A stretch of DNA of 64,000 nt from Saprospiraceae bacterium. Lineage in GTDB: Bacteria > Bacteroidota > Bacteroidia > Chitinophagales > Saprospiraceae. The first letter of the stretch is position 1; each line of letters opens with the position of its first letter. Position numbers and translations under genes: made by a program. Shown one piece after another: positions 1 through 8,681 of the stretch. The stretch covers positions 62,001 to 126,000 of the forward strand of contig JALHLK010000009.1 in the NCBI GenBank assembly GCA_022844565.1, given 5' to 3'. The notes under the pieces were generated by a model. It was not told the origin of the DNA. It made no database searches and saw only the letters and a program-made list of their open reading frames with translations.

Positions 1-211
1 TTACGTGCATCTCCACATTACCTGCCCATGTTATATCACCTATTTTTAGCTTTGCCCCTGTGAAATCTGGACCACTGATGTCATTGCGATAACCATAATT
101 TTCTATTTCTAAAGATTGACCATCAAAAGTTTTTAGCTCTAAGCCTCCTAACATTTTAGATTGCCAAATATAGTAGAGAAAATCTTCTTTTATGTCATCT
201 ATCGATATCAT
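1..211 (-). CDS. DUF2851 family protein, N-terminal part (cut by window edge)
   Basis: The frame starts at an ATG 2 nt after the folA stop codon and stays open for 70 codons to the window edge, so only the N-terminus is present. The pattern of an acidic start with an EDFLYYIW stretch, a DG turn, then SGPDF and WAGNVEMH is the recognisable beginning of DUF2851, a Bacteroidota family of about 400 residues and unknown function. It is the last visible gene of the mreC-mreD-mrdA-folA run and is almost certainly co-transcribed. The family call is from memory of the motif. No function is assigned. Confidence 0.8.
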   Translation of the reverse strand, partial: MISIDDIKEDFLYYIWQSKMLGGLELKTFDGQSLEIENYGYRNDISGPDFTGAKLKIGDITWAGNVEMHV

Positions 212-213
212 GA

Positions 214-717
214 TTATTCTCTTCGATCATACACTTTAAAACAAAAATCGAATTCATTTTTTTCATCCTTTTGGTGGCATTCTTTAGAAGTCAAAGTCCA
301 CTCATCATGGTCTAGTTCGGGAAAAAAGATATCACCTTCTGCCTCAAGATCAACTTCTGTAAGGTACAATTTATCCCAAAAGTCAGCAGTTTGTTCATAA
401 ATCTGTCCCCCACCTATGATGAAAGCCTCAGTTTCATCATTTTCTAAAACCATTTCGAGTGCTTCCTTAATGTTTCTAGCAATTAAACAGTTAGAGCTAA
501 TAAAAAATGGATCTCGGGTGATAATGATATTCGTCCGATTTGGCAAAGGTTTACCGATAGATTCGTAGCATTTTCTGCCCATAATCACGTGGTGACCGGT
601 AGTGACTTTCTTAAAATATTTTAAATCAGAAGGTAAGTACCAGGGTATTTGATTGTTCTTACCAATCACATTATTTTTTGCTATTGCGACAATGCAAGAA
701 ATGATCATAGTTGACAT
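214..717 (-). CDS. folA: Dihydrofolate reductase
   Basis: A 167-residue protein of normal DHFR length that reduces dihydrofolate to tetrahydrofolate with NADPH in the cytoplasm. Seen directly: the N-terminal strand with IPWYLPSDLKYF (Asp31 corresponds to the active-site Asp27 of the E. coli enzyme), the GRKCYESIG nucleotide-binding segment and IIGGGQIYE, the glycine pair of the NADPH site. It starts 3 nt after the mrdA stop codon and lies 2 nt ahead of the DUF2851 gene, so it is read as part of the elongation operon. ATG at residue 1 or residue 4 could start translation; the first is given. Confidence 0.95.
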   Translation of the reverse strand: MSTMIISCIVAIAKNNVIGKNNQIPWYLPSDLKYFKKVTTGHHVIMGRKCYESIGKPLPNRTNIIITRDPFFISSNCLIARNIKEALEMVLENDETEAFIIGGGQIYEQTADFWDKLYLTEVDLEAEGDIFFPELDHDEWTLTSKECHQKDEKNEFDFCFKVYDRRE

Positions 718-720
718 AGT

Positions 721-2589
721 TTATTGTTCATACAAGGCTAATTCCTGCGGAGGCAGTAACAGAAGACTCTTAGATATCATATCATCTTCTAAGTACTGAC
801 GTGGTTTTCTAATAGTACCTGTGAGATATTTTTCTATCATCAATGACCCAATTGGTACTGCATATCTTGCACCAAAACCTGCATTTTCTACAAATACAGC
901 TATCGCAATTTTTGGATTATCTTTAGGAGCGAAACCAAAGAAAACGGAATGATCTTCTCCATGAGGATTTTCTGAAGTTCCCGTTTTACCACAGACAACG
1001 ATGTCATCCAAAAAAGCTCTTGTAGCCGTTCCTGCTCTTACAGCCATCTCCATACCATCAATGACCGGTACATAATGTTGTTGATCTATTCGCATGATAT
1101 GTTTTTCCTTGTATTCAGCGGGAATTTTACGATCGCTGTTGATAAACTCTTTGATAAGATGTGGTTTTATCCAATATCCTCTATTGGCTATGGCCGCGGT
1201 AATATTAGCCATTTGAAGTACCGTAAGCTCCAATTCACCTTGCCCTATTCCGATGGATAACATATAGGTTGCCCTCCAGCCATTAACTTCTCTTTTATAA
1301 ACTTTATCGTAATATTTTGAGTCAGGTATATATCCATGATTTTCGGAAGGTATGTCTACTCCCAATCTCGAACCTAGACCAAATTCTCTTAAATAATTGA
1401 CAAAAGTATCCAAACCTTCACCTGGTTTTTTATCACCATAATAGTTAACCGATTTTCGCATCAAGTCAAAAAAGTAGGAATTGCATGAATACTGTATGGC
1501 TTGTGACACATTCGAAATCTGAGGATGTGCATGACATTTTTGGATTTTTCCTCCCCCTATGTGATATCCTCCCCCACAGTATATACCCTTATCTGCTGTG
1601 ATGACTTCTCTTTGTAATCCGATTAATGCAGCTAAGCATTTAAAAATTGATCCTGGGGGATATTGGCCTTTTATTGCCCTATTTAGACCTGCTTTATTTA
1701 ATTTGTCGAAGTTTACTATTGAATCAAACTTGGGTGTACCTACAATGTTAGGATCATAAGTTGGTGCACTTACCATAGCTAATATTTCTCCAGTGGAAGG
1801 TTCTATTGCTACAACTGATCCTCTTTTATTACCTATTAGTTTTTCAGCATATTTTTGAAGCTCGAGATCGAGGGTTACCCTCATTTCAAGTCCTGGAGTC
1901 GATGCAGAATCTAATTTGCCATCCTCAAAACTTTCAATTTTCCTGCCATTCACATCTTTTAGAATGTACGAAATACCTTTCTTGCCTCTTAATTCATCCT
2001 CATAATACTTTTCTAGACCTGACTTACCTATATAGTCACCTGGTGCATATTCTTCTGGCCTTAGCTCAATTTCTCTTACGTCTGCCTCATTTAAGTACCC
2101 CAAAACATGCGCTCCGACACTATCTGGATAAGCTCTAGTACTTCGCAATTCTGCTTGAAAACCAGGAAACTTATAGATCTGCTCTTTAAACGCAGCAAAT
2201 CTATCGGGACTTAATTTAGGTAAAAATACAAACGGAACTTTTTTATTAAACCGTACACTTTTCCAGTCTTTGTTGAGTGTAGCAATAAAGTACTCTTTGG
2301 TAATCCCCAATAGTTCGCAAAACTTGGTTGTATCCATTGCTGGATCTATCTTATTGAACGTAGCTAATATATCATAAGAAGGGGTGTTAGCCACAAAAAG
2401 CTTTCCTTTTCGATCTATGATCATTCCACGCGAAGGTACTTGCCTTAACTTATACAATGCAGCCTCCTTCGCCTGTGTTCGATAAGATAAATCGAATAAC
2501 TGCAAACCAGCTAATTTTATCAATAACATCAATGATGCCAAAATTACAAAACCGATAATTATATTTTTTCTATTTTCTAGTTGTTTCAT
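721..2589 (-). CDS. mrdA: Penicillin-binding protein 2 (peptidoglycan transpeptidase of the elongasome)
   Basis: A 622-residue class B penicillin-binding protein that cross-links peptidoglycan during side-wall growth. Seen: one N-terminal membrane segment at about residues 9-29, the PBP dimer domain, and the transpeptidase motifs SIFK (Ser314 nucleophile, Lys317), SCN (368-370) and KTGT (535-538). The motifs are complete, so it should be active. It sits 4 nt after mreD and 3 nt before folA in one tightly packed minus-strand operon, the usual mreC-mreD-mrdA order. No rodA follows within the window. Confidence 0.96.
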   Translation of the reverse strand: MKQLENRKNIIIGFVILASLMLLIKLAGLQLFDLSYRTQAKEAALYKLRQVPSRGMIIDRKGKLFVANTPSYDILATFNKIDPAMDTTKFCELLGITKEYFIATLNKDWKSVRFNKKVPFVFLPKLSPDRFAAFKEQIYKFPGFQAELRSTRAYPDSVGAHVLGYLNEADVREIELRPEEYAPGDYIGKSGLEKYYEDELRGKKGISYILKDVNGRKIESFEDGKLDSASTPGLEMRVTLDLELQKYAEKLIGNKRGSVVAIEPSTGEILAMVSAPTYDPNIVGTPKFDSIVNFDKLNKAGLNRAIKGQYPPGSIFKCLAALIGLQREVITADKGIYCGGGYHIGGGKIQKCHAHPQISNVSQAIQYSCNSYFFDLMRKSVNYYGDKKPGEGLDTFVNYLREFGLGSRLGVDIPSENHGYIPDSKYYDKVYKREVNGWRATYMLSIGIGQGELELTVLQMANITAAIANRGYWIKPHLIKEFINSDRKIPAEYKEKHIMRIDQQHYVPVIDGMEMAVRAGTATRAFLDDIVVCGKTGTSENPHGEDHSVFFGFAPKDNPKIAIAVFVENAGFGARYAVPIGSLMIEKYLTGTIRKPRQYLEDDMISKSLLLLPPQELALYEQ

Positions 2590-2593
2590 TGAT

Positions 2594-3115
2594 CTATACT
2601 TTTGATCTAAATAAGAAGTGTATAATCATAAAAACGAAAATTGAAGGAATTATTGTAAAGACGGAGTTCATAAATATTCTAAAAATATAAACTGCACTAA
2701 AAGCATCGAGGCTGAAATAGGCAAAACAAAATATAAAAGAGGTAATACTTATGTAAGAAATGAACCAATTGAAGCCCATTTGAACCATAGTGGGACTAAA
2801 CTTTGTACTATATCCTTCATTAGGCTCTAAGACCTTCAATGCAAATGGCCTAAAATATGCGGCAATCAGCATTGCTCCTGCATGAACTCCTGGTGAATTG
2901 TAAAAGAAATCTACAAATAAACCTGTGAAAAATGCAAATAAAAGCACAACTGCTTTTGGAGTATTAATCGGTAATAAAAGAATGAAAAAGGGATAAACGA
3001 TCAAATGTACGAAAGTGAATGAACCAAGTGACAAGTCAAGACGAGACAAAATGCCTACTTGAAATAGGACCAAGCCCAAACCTCTTAAAAAATTCCTTAA
3101 TATGATACTACTCAT
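2594..3115 (-). CDS. mreD: Rod shape-determining protein MreD
   Basis: A 173-residue, very hydrophobic protein with about five predicted membrane segments, typical of MreD, the inner-membrane partner of MreC in the elongasome. Sequence identity is low across MreD proteins, so the call rests on size, hydrophobic profile and position: its start overlaps the 3' end of mreC by 8 nt and mrdA follows after 4 nt. The overlap suggests translational coupling with mreC. Confidence 0.88.
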   Translation of the reverse strand: MSSIILRNFLRGLGLVLFQVGILSRLDLSLGSFTFVHLIVYPFFILLLPINTPKAVVLLFAFFTGLFVDFFYNSPGVHAGAMLIAAYFRPFALKVLEPNEGYSTKFSPTMVQMGFNWFISYISITSFIFCFAYFSLDAFSAVYIFRIFMNSVFTIIPSIFVFMIIHFLFRSKV

Positions 3116-3923
3116 CTTGTGCCTCCAATAACTTTTGCTCTTGAGCCATTTTATTTTTGATCACGTACCCATAACTGACTGCTGATGGATCATTGAATAC
3201 TTCCACAGATATTTCAAATATGTTACTTCCTTTTGGCAATTCGACGCTGATTACTTTTCCAACTAACAATCCCTTAGGAAATATCGTAGAGAAACCACTT
3301 GTTAAGACGGTATCACCTTTCTTTACGTTGATATGTTTTGGGATATCTATCAAATCTAGGATTTTTGGGTTTTTTCCATTCCACACTAAGCTTCCATGAG
3401 CACCTGCATTTTTTAGACTGCAGTCAATAATTGATTGTGAGTGTAGTATACTCATTACTCTAGCTCTGTTGGGAGAAATATTCCTGATGATTCCTAATAT
3501 TCCATTTTCAGTAATTACACCCAAGTCTTTCTCAAGTCCATTGTTACTCCCTTGGCATAGTGTAAGATTATTGTTTTTTAATGTAAAAGTACTATTACAA
3601 ATCTTTACAGGTATAACATCAAAAACCATAGAATCTTGATGATACGCAGGTGCGGAAGTGGAGTTTATTCCATATTCAAACATTTTTTGAAGTAACAGCG
3701 CATTCTGATTTTGCAGGCTACTATTCACTTCATCTAATTGAAAATAACCTTCCCATTCGTCAAGCTTGTTGTTTACAGCAGTAGAAAGTATGTTTGTAGA
3801 ATTAATAAAAATTTCTTTCTGAGCACTATTATACCTTACAATAAGTGAAATAGAAGTGCCTAGTAACACTAAAAAAATTAAGTGATAGCCTGTTTTTACT
3901 AAAAATTCTAAAATATTGCCCAT
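3108..3923 (-). CDS. mreC: Rod shape-determining protein MreC
   Basis: A 271-residue protein with an N-terminal membrane segment (about residues 12-29), a helical/coiled-coil stretch (about 35-90) and a periplasmic beta-domain, the standard MreC architecture. It links cytoplasmic MreB with MreD and PBP2. It is the first gene of the operon; a good TAnnTTTG element lies only 8 nt upstream of the ATG, so the mRNA leader would be extremely short. Unlike many Bacteroidota, mreB is not directly upstream but about 13 kb away. Confidence 0.92.
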   Translation of the reverse strand: MGNILEFLVKTGYHLIFLVLLGTSISLIVRYNSAQKEIFINSTNILSTAVNNKLDEWEGYFQLDEVNSSLQNQNALLLQKMFEYGINSTSAPAYHQDSMVFDVIPVKICNSTFTLKNNNLTLCQGSNNGLEKDLGVITENGILGIIRNISPNRARVMSILHSQSIIDCSLKNAGAHGSLVWNGKNPKILDLIDIPKHINVKKGDTVLTSGFSTIFPKGLLVGKVISVELPKGSNIFEISVEVFNDPSAVSYGYVIKNKMAQEQKLLEAQDE

Positions 3924-3930
3924 TGGACTG

Positions 3931-3938
3931 CAAAAGTA
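3931..3938 (-). promoter_or_regulatory. TAnnTTTG -7 element for mreC operon
   Basis: On the minus strand the octamer TACTTTTG matches the Bacteroidota -7 consensus TAnnTTTG. About 7 nt of normal spacing would put the transcription start within a nucleotide or two of the mreC ATG, implying a nearly leaderless transcript. No convincing -33 TTG is present at 19-21 nt spacing. Confidence 0.5.
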
Positions 3939-4043
3939 GTACTTCTTTTAATGGAATATTATCTTAGACCAAGTTTTGTTTCGGTAAATCATTAAAATTT
4001 TCTTACGAAATAGATCAAAAAGTAAATTTCTAAATTTTTGAAC

Positions 4044-4051
4044 TATTTTTG
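4044..4051 (+). promoter_or_regulatory. TAnnTTTG -7 element for the rhomboid gene
   Basis: The octamer TATTTTTG lies 20 nt before the rhomboid ATG, in the divergent region shared with mreC. The -33 element is not clear. Confidence 0.45.
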
Positions 4052-4071
4052 TCAATCATAAATGTATAAAC

Positions 4072-4620
4072 ATGGCTTTTAGAATTAAATTTAATGCTCC
4101 AGTTACTTTATATTTTTCGCTTTTATGTACCGTGGTGCTCATCTTCAATAAAAGTGCATTGGACACAACCTTACCTTATTTTATGGTGGGCAACACCCTT
4201 GATATCCAAAACCCAATGAACATTTTCACACTTTTTAGCCATGTGCTTGGTCATGCCGATTGGACTCACTTATTGAGTAACCTTACATTTATTCTTTTAG
4301 TAGGACCAATAGTGGAAGAAAAGTATGGCTCACAAAGATTATTGATGATGATTTTACTCACGGCTTTAATTACTGGGATTTTAAATATTTTATTTTTTAA
4401 TACGGGACTCTTAGGTGCAAGTGGAATCGTATTTATGCTCATTTTATTATCATCATTTACCAATGTGAGGAATGGAGAAATCCCAATTACTTTTATTTTG
4501 GTAGCATTCTTATTTTTAGGTAAAGAAATATTAGAATCTATCCAAAATGATAATATATCCCAATTTGCTCATATTATTGGAGGTATTTGTGGAAGTGTGT
4601 TTGGGTTTAAGAGTAGGTAG
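4072..4620 (+). CDS. Rhomboid family intramembrane serine protease
   Basis: A compact 182-residue membrane protein with about six hydrophobic segments. Rhomboid hallmarks are visible: HADWTHLLSN (residues 61-70, ending in the oxyanion-hole Asn70), the GASG nucleophile motif with Ser117, and the catalytic histidine in FAHIIGG (His167). It probably cleaves transmembrane substrates in the inner membrane; the substrate is unknown. It is short compared with E. coli GlpG because it lacks the cytosolic N-terminal domain. Transcribed alone, divergent from mreC. Confidence 0.85.
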   Translation: MAFRIKFNAPVTLYFSLLCTVVLIFNKSALDTTLPYFMVGNTLDIQNPMNIFTLFSHVLGHADWTHLLSNLTFILLVGPIVEEKYGSQRLLMMILLTALITGILNILFFNTGLLGASGIVFMLILLSSFTNVRNGEIPITFILVAFLFLGKEILESIQNDNISQFAHIIGGICGSVFGFKSR

Positions 4621-4794
4621 TAAAGTGAAAAATTTTGGTTTTGGTTTGGAATAGGTAATTTAACTCCAAATATAAAATTTTTGCTTACTCAATTAAAAAG
4701 TATGGTAAGGAAATACTAAGTAAAGTTATAAATTGACATACATATATCATTTGTCAAGTTATAGTTTTACTAAAATTTTGGAGTTTGCTCGGTC

Positions 4795-5010
4795 TTAATA
4801 ATGGGGAGTTCTAAAATCTCATTTTCGTAGTTAAAAAAATACGTAAAAGCCAAGAACAAGGTATGAAGAGTGTAAAGAAATCGTCGTAAACGATTTTAGC
4901 TCTGAACTAGGGTCACCGTGCCCTAGCGCAGAGAATATTAGATTGTAGGTACAATTCATTGAGGACACTTTTTAACTTTTAACGCAGTAATTGGGTTTTG
5001 CAGTTTTTTG
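4795..5010 (+). repeat. Dispersed structured intergenic element, copy 1
   Basis: This stretch of the 4621-5144 intergenic region is related, in opposite orientation, to 28214-28424. Shared blocks are AATCGTCGYAAACGATT, the loop TCnnCGTG and TTTTAACRCAGYRATTKGG. It can fold into AAATCGT-CGTAA-ACGATTT (4878-4896) and CTAGGG-TCACCGTG-CCCTAG (4907-4926). A stop codon interrupts the 34-codon frame that is open in the other copy, so this copy is non-coding. Ends are approximate. Confidence 0.6.
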
Positions 5011-5056
5011 TTATAGAAATAGAGTAGAACTACCCTAATATTTATTTTAACTCCAC

Positions 5057-5134
5057 ACAACTCATCCCCCTTTTTCCACACTTCGTCCTTTTGCATTTGT
5101 CCTACATTCTATTTACCCCCACCTTTGTCATATA
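5057..5134 (+). promoter_or_regulatory. Putative LytTR-box promoter of the TonB-dependent receptor
   Basis: Direct repeats ACAACTCAT (5057) and ACACTTCGT (5078) start 21 bp apart, the spacing of LytTR/AlgR-type tandem 9-bp sites. The -7-like CACCTTTG lies at 5120-5127, followed by TCATATAA. The same ACAACTCATCCyCC block sits exactly 67 bp before TTTGTCATATAA upstream of the DUF2141 gene at 7604. Binding by the LytTR regulator encoded at 10715 is an inference. Confidence 0.5.
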
Positions 5135-5144
5135 ATTAAAAAAA

Positions 5145-7301
5145 ATGATGAAGCAAGTATTATTGGGTTTATTGGTATTGACTGGTTTTTCTCTTTGGTC
5201 TCAATCGGAGATCAAAGGACGAATAGTGGATCAAAAAGGGGAAGCGATATTGGGTGTCAACGTGTATATTGATGGGACGTATGATGGCACGGTGACGGAT
5301 ACAAACGGAGTTTTTTCCTTTAAAACTACAGAAACAGGTGTGAAATCGCTAGTTGCAAGCTTTTTATCTTATGAATCATTTAAGAAAACAGGCAATGTTC
5401 AGACACTTACGAATCTTACCATAAAACTTCGTGAGAGTGTCAATGCTTTGGATGCTGTGGTCATCACTGCGGGTACTTTTGAAGCAGGTGAGAAGGCTAG
5501 GATATCTGTTTTAAAACCCCTCGATATCGTTACTACAGCGGGTGCAGCAGGTGATATCATCGGTGCTTTGACCACCCTGCCTGGTGCTCAGACGGTGGGA
5601 GAAGATGGTAGACTATTCGTAAGAGGTGGAGAGGCTAATGAAACACAGACCTTCGTAGATGGCGTCAGAGTGCCACAACCATACAGCCCAACTGCTAATA
5701 ATACACCGACAAGGAGCCGTTTTTCACCATTCCTTTTTAATGGAGTATCTTTTTCCACTGGCGGATATAGTGCTGAGTATGGCGAAGCTTTATCTAGTGT
5801 GTTAAGTTTAAATACCATAGCAGAACCTGTCCAAAATCAAACCGATATTTCATTAATGACAGTTGGTGTAGGTCTTGGTAATACAAGAAAATGGGAGAAA
5901 CAATCTGTCACTTTTAATTTGAATTATATAAACCTCGGACCGTATCAAAAATTGGTACCACAAAAACTAGATTGGAATAAACCTGTCCAATCTTCTGGTG
6001 GAGAAGTGGTATACAGATTTAAATTTAAAAACGGACTATTGAGAGCTTACGGTGCATTTGATATATCTAATTTGGATATAAATTCGGAGGATGTCAACCA
6101 ACCAACTAAAATCAGATACGCTTTGAGAAACGGTAACTCCTACGGCAATCTATCCTATAAAGGTAACTTATCAAAAGAATGGTTTATACACACGGGAGTA
6201 AGTTATGGAATAGGTACAAATAAGATTTCGATAGCCGATGATCGACTCAACAATACAGAAAACGCAATGCACTTGAAGTTGAAACTGACAAGAAGTTTAT
6301 CAGAAAGAGTGTCGATATACGGAGGTTTAGATTACTTTTATACCGATTTTGATGAAAAATATACCGAGGCGTCTGGACGTGAATTTCCTGTAGGATTTAC
6401 CAATCACTTAGGTGCTGCTTATGTAGAGTCAGATATTTTTTTTAGCAAAAATTTAGCGTTAAAATTAGGTGGAAGGGCTTCACGCAATGATTTATTGGAT
6501 GAATATCACTTTAATCCACGAGCGTCGATGGCTTACAAAGTTTATACCAACAGTCAATTTTCTTTTGCTTTTGGCGATTTTGTCCAAACACCCAATGCTG
6601 ATTATGTAAAATATAATCAAAATTTAAGTTCTGAAAGAGCGCTGCACTATATCCTTAATTATCAATACAATAAAAATGGGAGACTTTTTCGGTCAGAAGT
6701 TTATGTAAAAGATTATCAAAACCTCATAAAATTTAATACTTTACGACCTCAGTTTAATAGTCAATACACCAATGGCGGCAGCGGATATGCCCGTGGACTA
6801 GACCTATTTTGGAGAGATAGCAAAACCATTAAGAATACCGATTATTGGATTTCGTATTCCTACATTGATTCCGAAAGAGATTATCTTAATTTTCCAAATC
6901 GAGCTACCCCGTCGTTTATTGCTACCCATACTGCTTCGATCGTTACAAAGCATTGGATCGACAAACTTACGTCACAAATTGGATTTTCATACACCGTTAA
7001 TTCGGGTCGTCCCTTTAATAATCCCAACGAAGGTATGTTTATGAACGGCAAAACCAAAGCTTTTCAAAACTTGAGCTTCAATTGGGCTTATTTGATGACA
7101 CAGCAGAAAATCTTATACTTTTCTATTTCTAATATCTTTGGTACGGACAATGTATTTGGGTATCAATATGCCAATACCCCTGACATGAACGGACAGTTTC
7201 AGAGACGAGCAATTACCCAACCTGCAGACCGATTCGTTTTTGTAGGCTTCTTTTGGACCATTAGTGCGGATAAGAAGAAAAATCAGTTGAATAATTTGTA
7301 G
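5145..7301 (+). CDS. TonB-dependent receptor with carboxypeptidase-regulatory-like N-terminal domain
   Basis: A 718-residue outer-membrane protein. A signal peptide (about residues 1-19, ending near WSQ) is followed by a carboxypeptidase-D regulatory-like domain (about 22-100, with GRIVDQKGEAILGVNV), a plug domain (about 120-230, with LPGAQTVGEDGRLFVRGG and FVDGVRVP) and a beta-barrel to the C-terminus. It should take up an unknown ligand using TonB energy; no SusD partner is adjacent. It heads a plus-strand cluster with a DUF2141 protein, a TPR-like protein and a LytS/LytTR two-component system, and shares an upstream module with the DUF2141 gene, so it is probably a target of that system. 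Confidence 0.92.
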   Translation: MMKQVLLGLLVLTGFSLWSQSEIKGRIVDQKGEAILGVNVYIDGTYDGTVTDTNGVFSFKTTETGVKSLVASFLSYESFKKTGNVQTLTNLTIKLRESVNALDAVVITAGTFEAGEKARISVLKPLDIVTTAGAAGDIIGALTTLPGAQTVGEDGRLFVRGGEANETQTFVDGVRVPQPYSPTANNTPTRSRFSPFLFNGVSFSTGGYSAEYGEALSSVLSLNTIAEPVQNQTDISLMTVGVGLGNTRKWEKQSVTFNLNYINLGPYQKLVPQKLDWNKPVQSSGGEVVYRFKFKNGLLRAYGAFDISNLDINSEDVNQPTKIRYALRNGNSYGNLSYKGNLSKEWFIHTGVSYGIGTNKISIADDRLNNTENAMHLKLKLTRSLSERVSIYGGLDYFYTDFDEKYTEASGREFPVGFTNHLGAAYVESDIFFSKNLALKLGGRASRNDLLDEYHFNPRASMAYKVYTNSQFSFAFGDFVQTPNADYVKYNQNLSSERALHYILNYQYNKNGRLFRSEVYVKDYQNLIKFNTLRPQFNSQYTNGGSGYARGLDLFWRDSKTIKNTDYWISYSYIDSERDYLNFPNRATPSFIATHTASIVTKHWIDKLTSQIGFSYTVNSGRPFNNPNEGMFMNGKTKAFQNLSFNWAYLMTQQKILYFSISNIFGTDNVFGYQYANTPDMNGQFQRRAITQPADRFVFVGFFWTISADKKKNQLNNL

Positions 7302-7513
7302 GTGTGATTTTTATTTATTTTCAAATTTTTACTTCTTAAAACCCAACTCAAAACAGAACCTTGTACTAAAACTTCCCTCCAATATAAATCGGACCCCACA
7401 TCCCTAATTTTACATAGGGCACCTACATGCCCTCATTACCCCGCTTTGTCCATTTCGGACTCGAAATAATCTTACTCCCTACCTCGCTTTTATCCCAACT
7501 ACCCCCATTTCTT

Positions 7514-7591
7514 ACAACTCATCCTCCTATATCAACAACTCGGTCATAAGTTTTTGCTTTCACTTGCAGTTACCTTTACTTTTGTCATATA
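7514..7591 (+). promoter_or_regulatory. Putative LytTR-box promoter of the DUF2141 operon
   Basis: Two direct repeats, ACAACTCAT (7514) and ACAACTCGG (7535), are 21 bp apart; the -7 octamer TACTTTTG is at 7577-7584 and TCATATAA follows. The distance from first repeat to TTTGTCAT is 67 bp, the same as in front of the receptor gene at 5145. The start codon at 7604 lies about 13 nt after the expected transcription start. Confidence 0.55.
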
Positions 7592-7603
7592 AATTTAAAA
7601 CAT

Positions 7604-8023
7604 ATGAATAGGAAACATTTATTTACAGTATTGATCGGATTGGCAGGTGTGCTTGGACACTCTCAATCCTCCACCCTCACTGTACTGGTAACTGACTTCA
7701 AAAACAATGAAGGAAAAGTAATGGTGGGCATCTACAGTGAAAAAGAAAATTTCATGAAGAAGGCTTTGATTAGAAAATCAAGTAGTATCCAAGACGGTAA
7801 AGCCGAAGTGGTATTTGAAAACCTGCCCAATGACGAATATGCCATTTCACTCTATCATGACGAAAATGAGAATGATCTGCTTGATACAGGTTGGTTTGGT
7901 ATTCCGAAGGAGGGGTATGGATGTTCGAATAACGCTAAAGGAAAAATGGGCCCTCCTAAATATGAAGATGCTAAGTTTATATTAGATAAAAGTAAAAAAT
8001 TAACAATAAAATTAAATAATTAA
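7604..8023 (+). CDS. DUF2141 domain-containing secreted protein
   Basis: A 139-residue protein with an N-terminal signal peptide (about 1-20, ending near GHSQS) followed by one DUF2141 domain. The family signatures seen are GKVMVGIYS, FENLPNDEYAISLYHDENEN and the LLDTGWFGIPKEGYGCSNN turn. DUF2141 domains are small beta-rich modules, common in Bacteroidota, of unknown biochemical role. The gene has its own promoter matching that of the receptor gene and is followed after 3 nt by the TPR-like gene, so the two are co-transcribed. Confidence 0.88.
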   Translation: MNRKHLFTVLIGLAGVLGHSQSSTLTVLVTDFKNNEGKVMVGIYSEKENFMKKALIRKSSSIQDGKAEVVFENLPNDEYAISLYHDENENDLLDTGWFGIPKEGYGCSNNAKGKMGPPKYEDAKFILDKSKKLTIKLNN

Positions 8024-8026
8024 AAA

Positions 8027-8647
8027 ATGAGAAAATTTATCGTATTAGCTATTATGTTGGTTGGTTTAGTCACTTATGGACAAACTGCGTTTGAAAAAGG
8101 AATGGGAAAAGCGATGAGCTTATGGGGAGAAGGTAAAATTAATGAGGCAAGTGCTATGTTTGAAAGGATAGCTACAGTAGAGCAAGATAATTGGTTGCCT
8201 AATTATTATGTGGCTTTGGTCAACACTACAGCTTCATTCACAATGAAGGACAAAACCCAAATAGATGCGCTGCTAAAAAAAGCGCAAACAGCCTTGGATG
8301 TAGAATTAAAAAAACAACCGAATCATCCAGAATTATTGGTGATGCAGGCTATGATTCATACAGCATGGATCAACTTCGATCCTATGACCAACGGTATGAA
8401 GTTATCTGGTCCTGTGATGGAACTGTATAGTAAAGCAGAGGCTCTAGCACCTGAAAATCCGAGAGTAGTTTTTGGTAAAACAGAGTTTGAAATGGGTTCT
8501 GCTAAATTTTTTGGTACAGATATCAAACCTTTGTGTGCTAAGGCAGAAAAAGCTATTGAACTTTTTGCTACTTTTAAGGCCGAGACTGCTTTTCATCCAT
8601 CTTGGGGTCAGGATAGGGCTCAAGCAATGGTGGCGGCATGTAAGTAA
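8027..8647 (+). CDS. TPR-like secreted protein of unknown function
   Basis: A 206-residue protein with a signal peptide (about 1-18, ending near TYGQT) and an alpha-helical body. The alternating helices such as the GEGKINEASAMFERIATVEQ stretch and KAQTALDVELKKQP resemble tetratricopeptide repeats, so a periplasmic protein-interaction role is likely. It starts 3 nt after the DUF2141 stop codon and ends 34 nt before the kinase, pointing to one operon. No enzymatic motif was recognised. Confidence 0.75.
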   Translation: MRKFIVLAIMLVGLVTYGQTAFEKGMGKAMSLWGEGKINEASAMFERIATVEQDNWLPNYYVALVNTTASFTMKDKTQIDALLKKAQTALDVELKKQPNHPELLVMQAMIHTAWINFDPMTNGMKLSGPVMELYSKAEALAPENPRVVFGKTEFEMGSAKFFGTDIKPLCAKAEKAIELFATFKAETAFHPSWGQDRAQAMVAACK

Positions 8648-8681
8648 CGTAGAAGAAAACAAATAGAAACAAATCAATATC

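Noticed and set aside
7302-7513. Possible small gene or terminator after the receptor gene
   Set aside because: The stretch is pyrimidine-rich on the plus strand with frequent stops; no stable hairpin with a T-run was found. Only the promoter module further down is supported.
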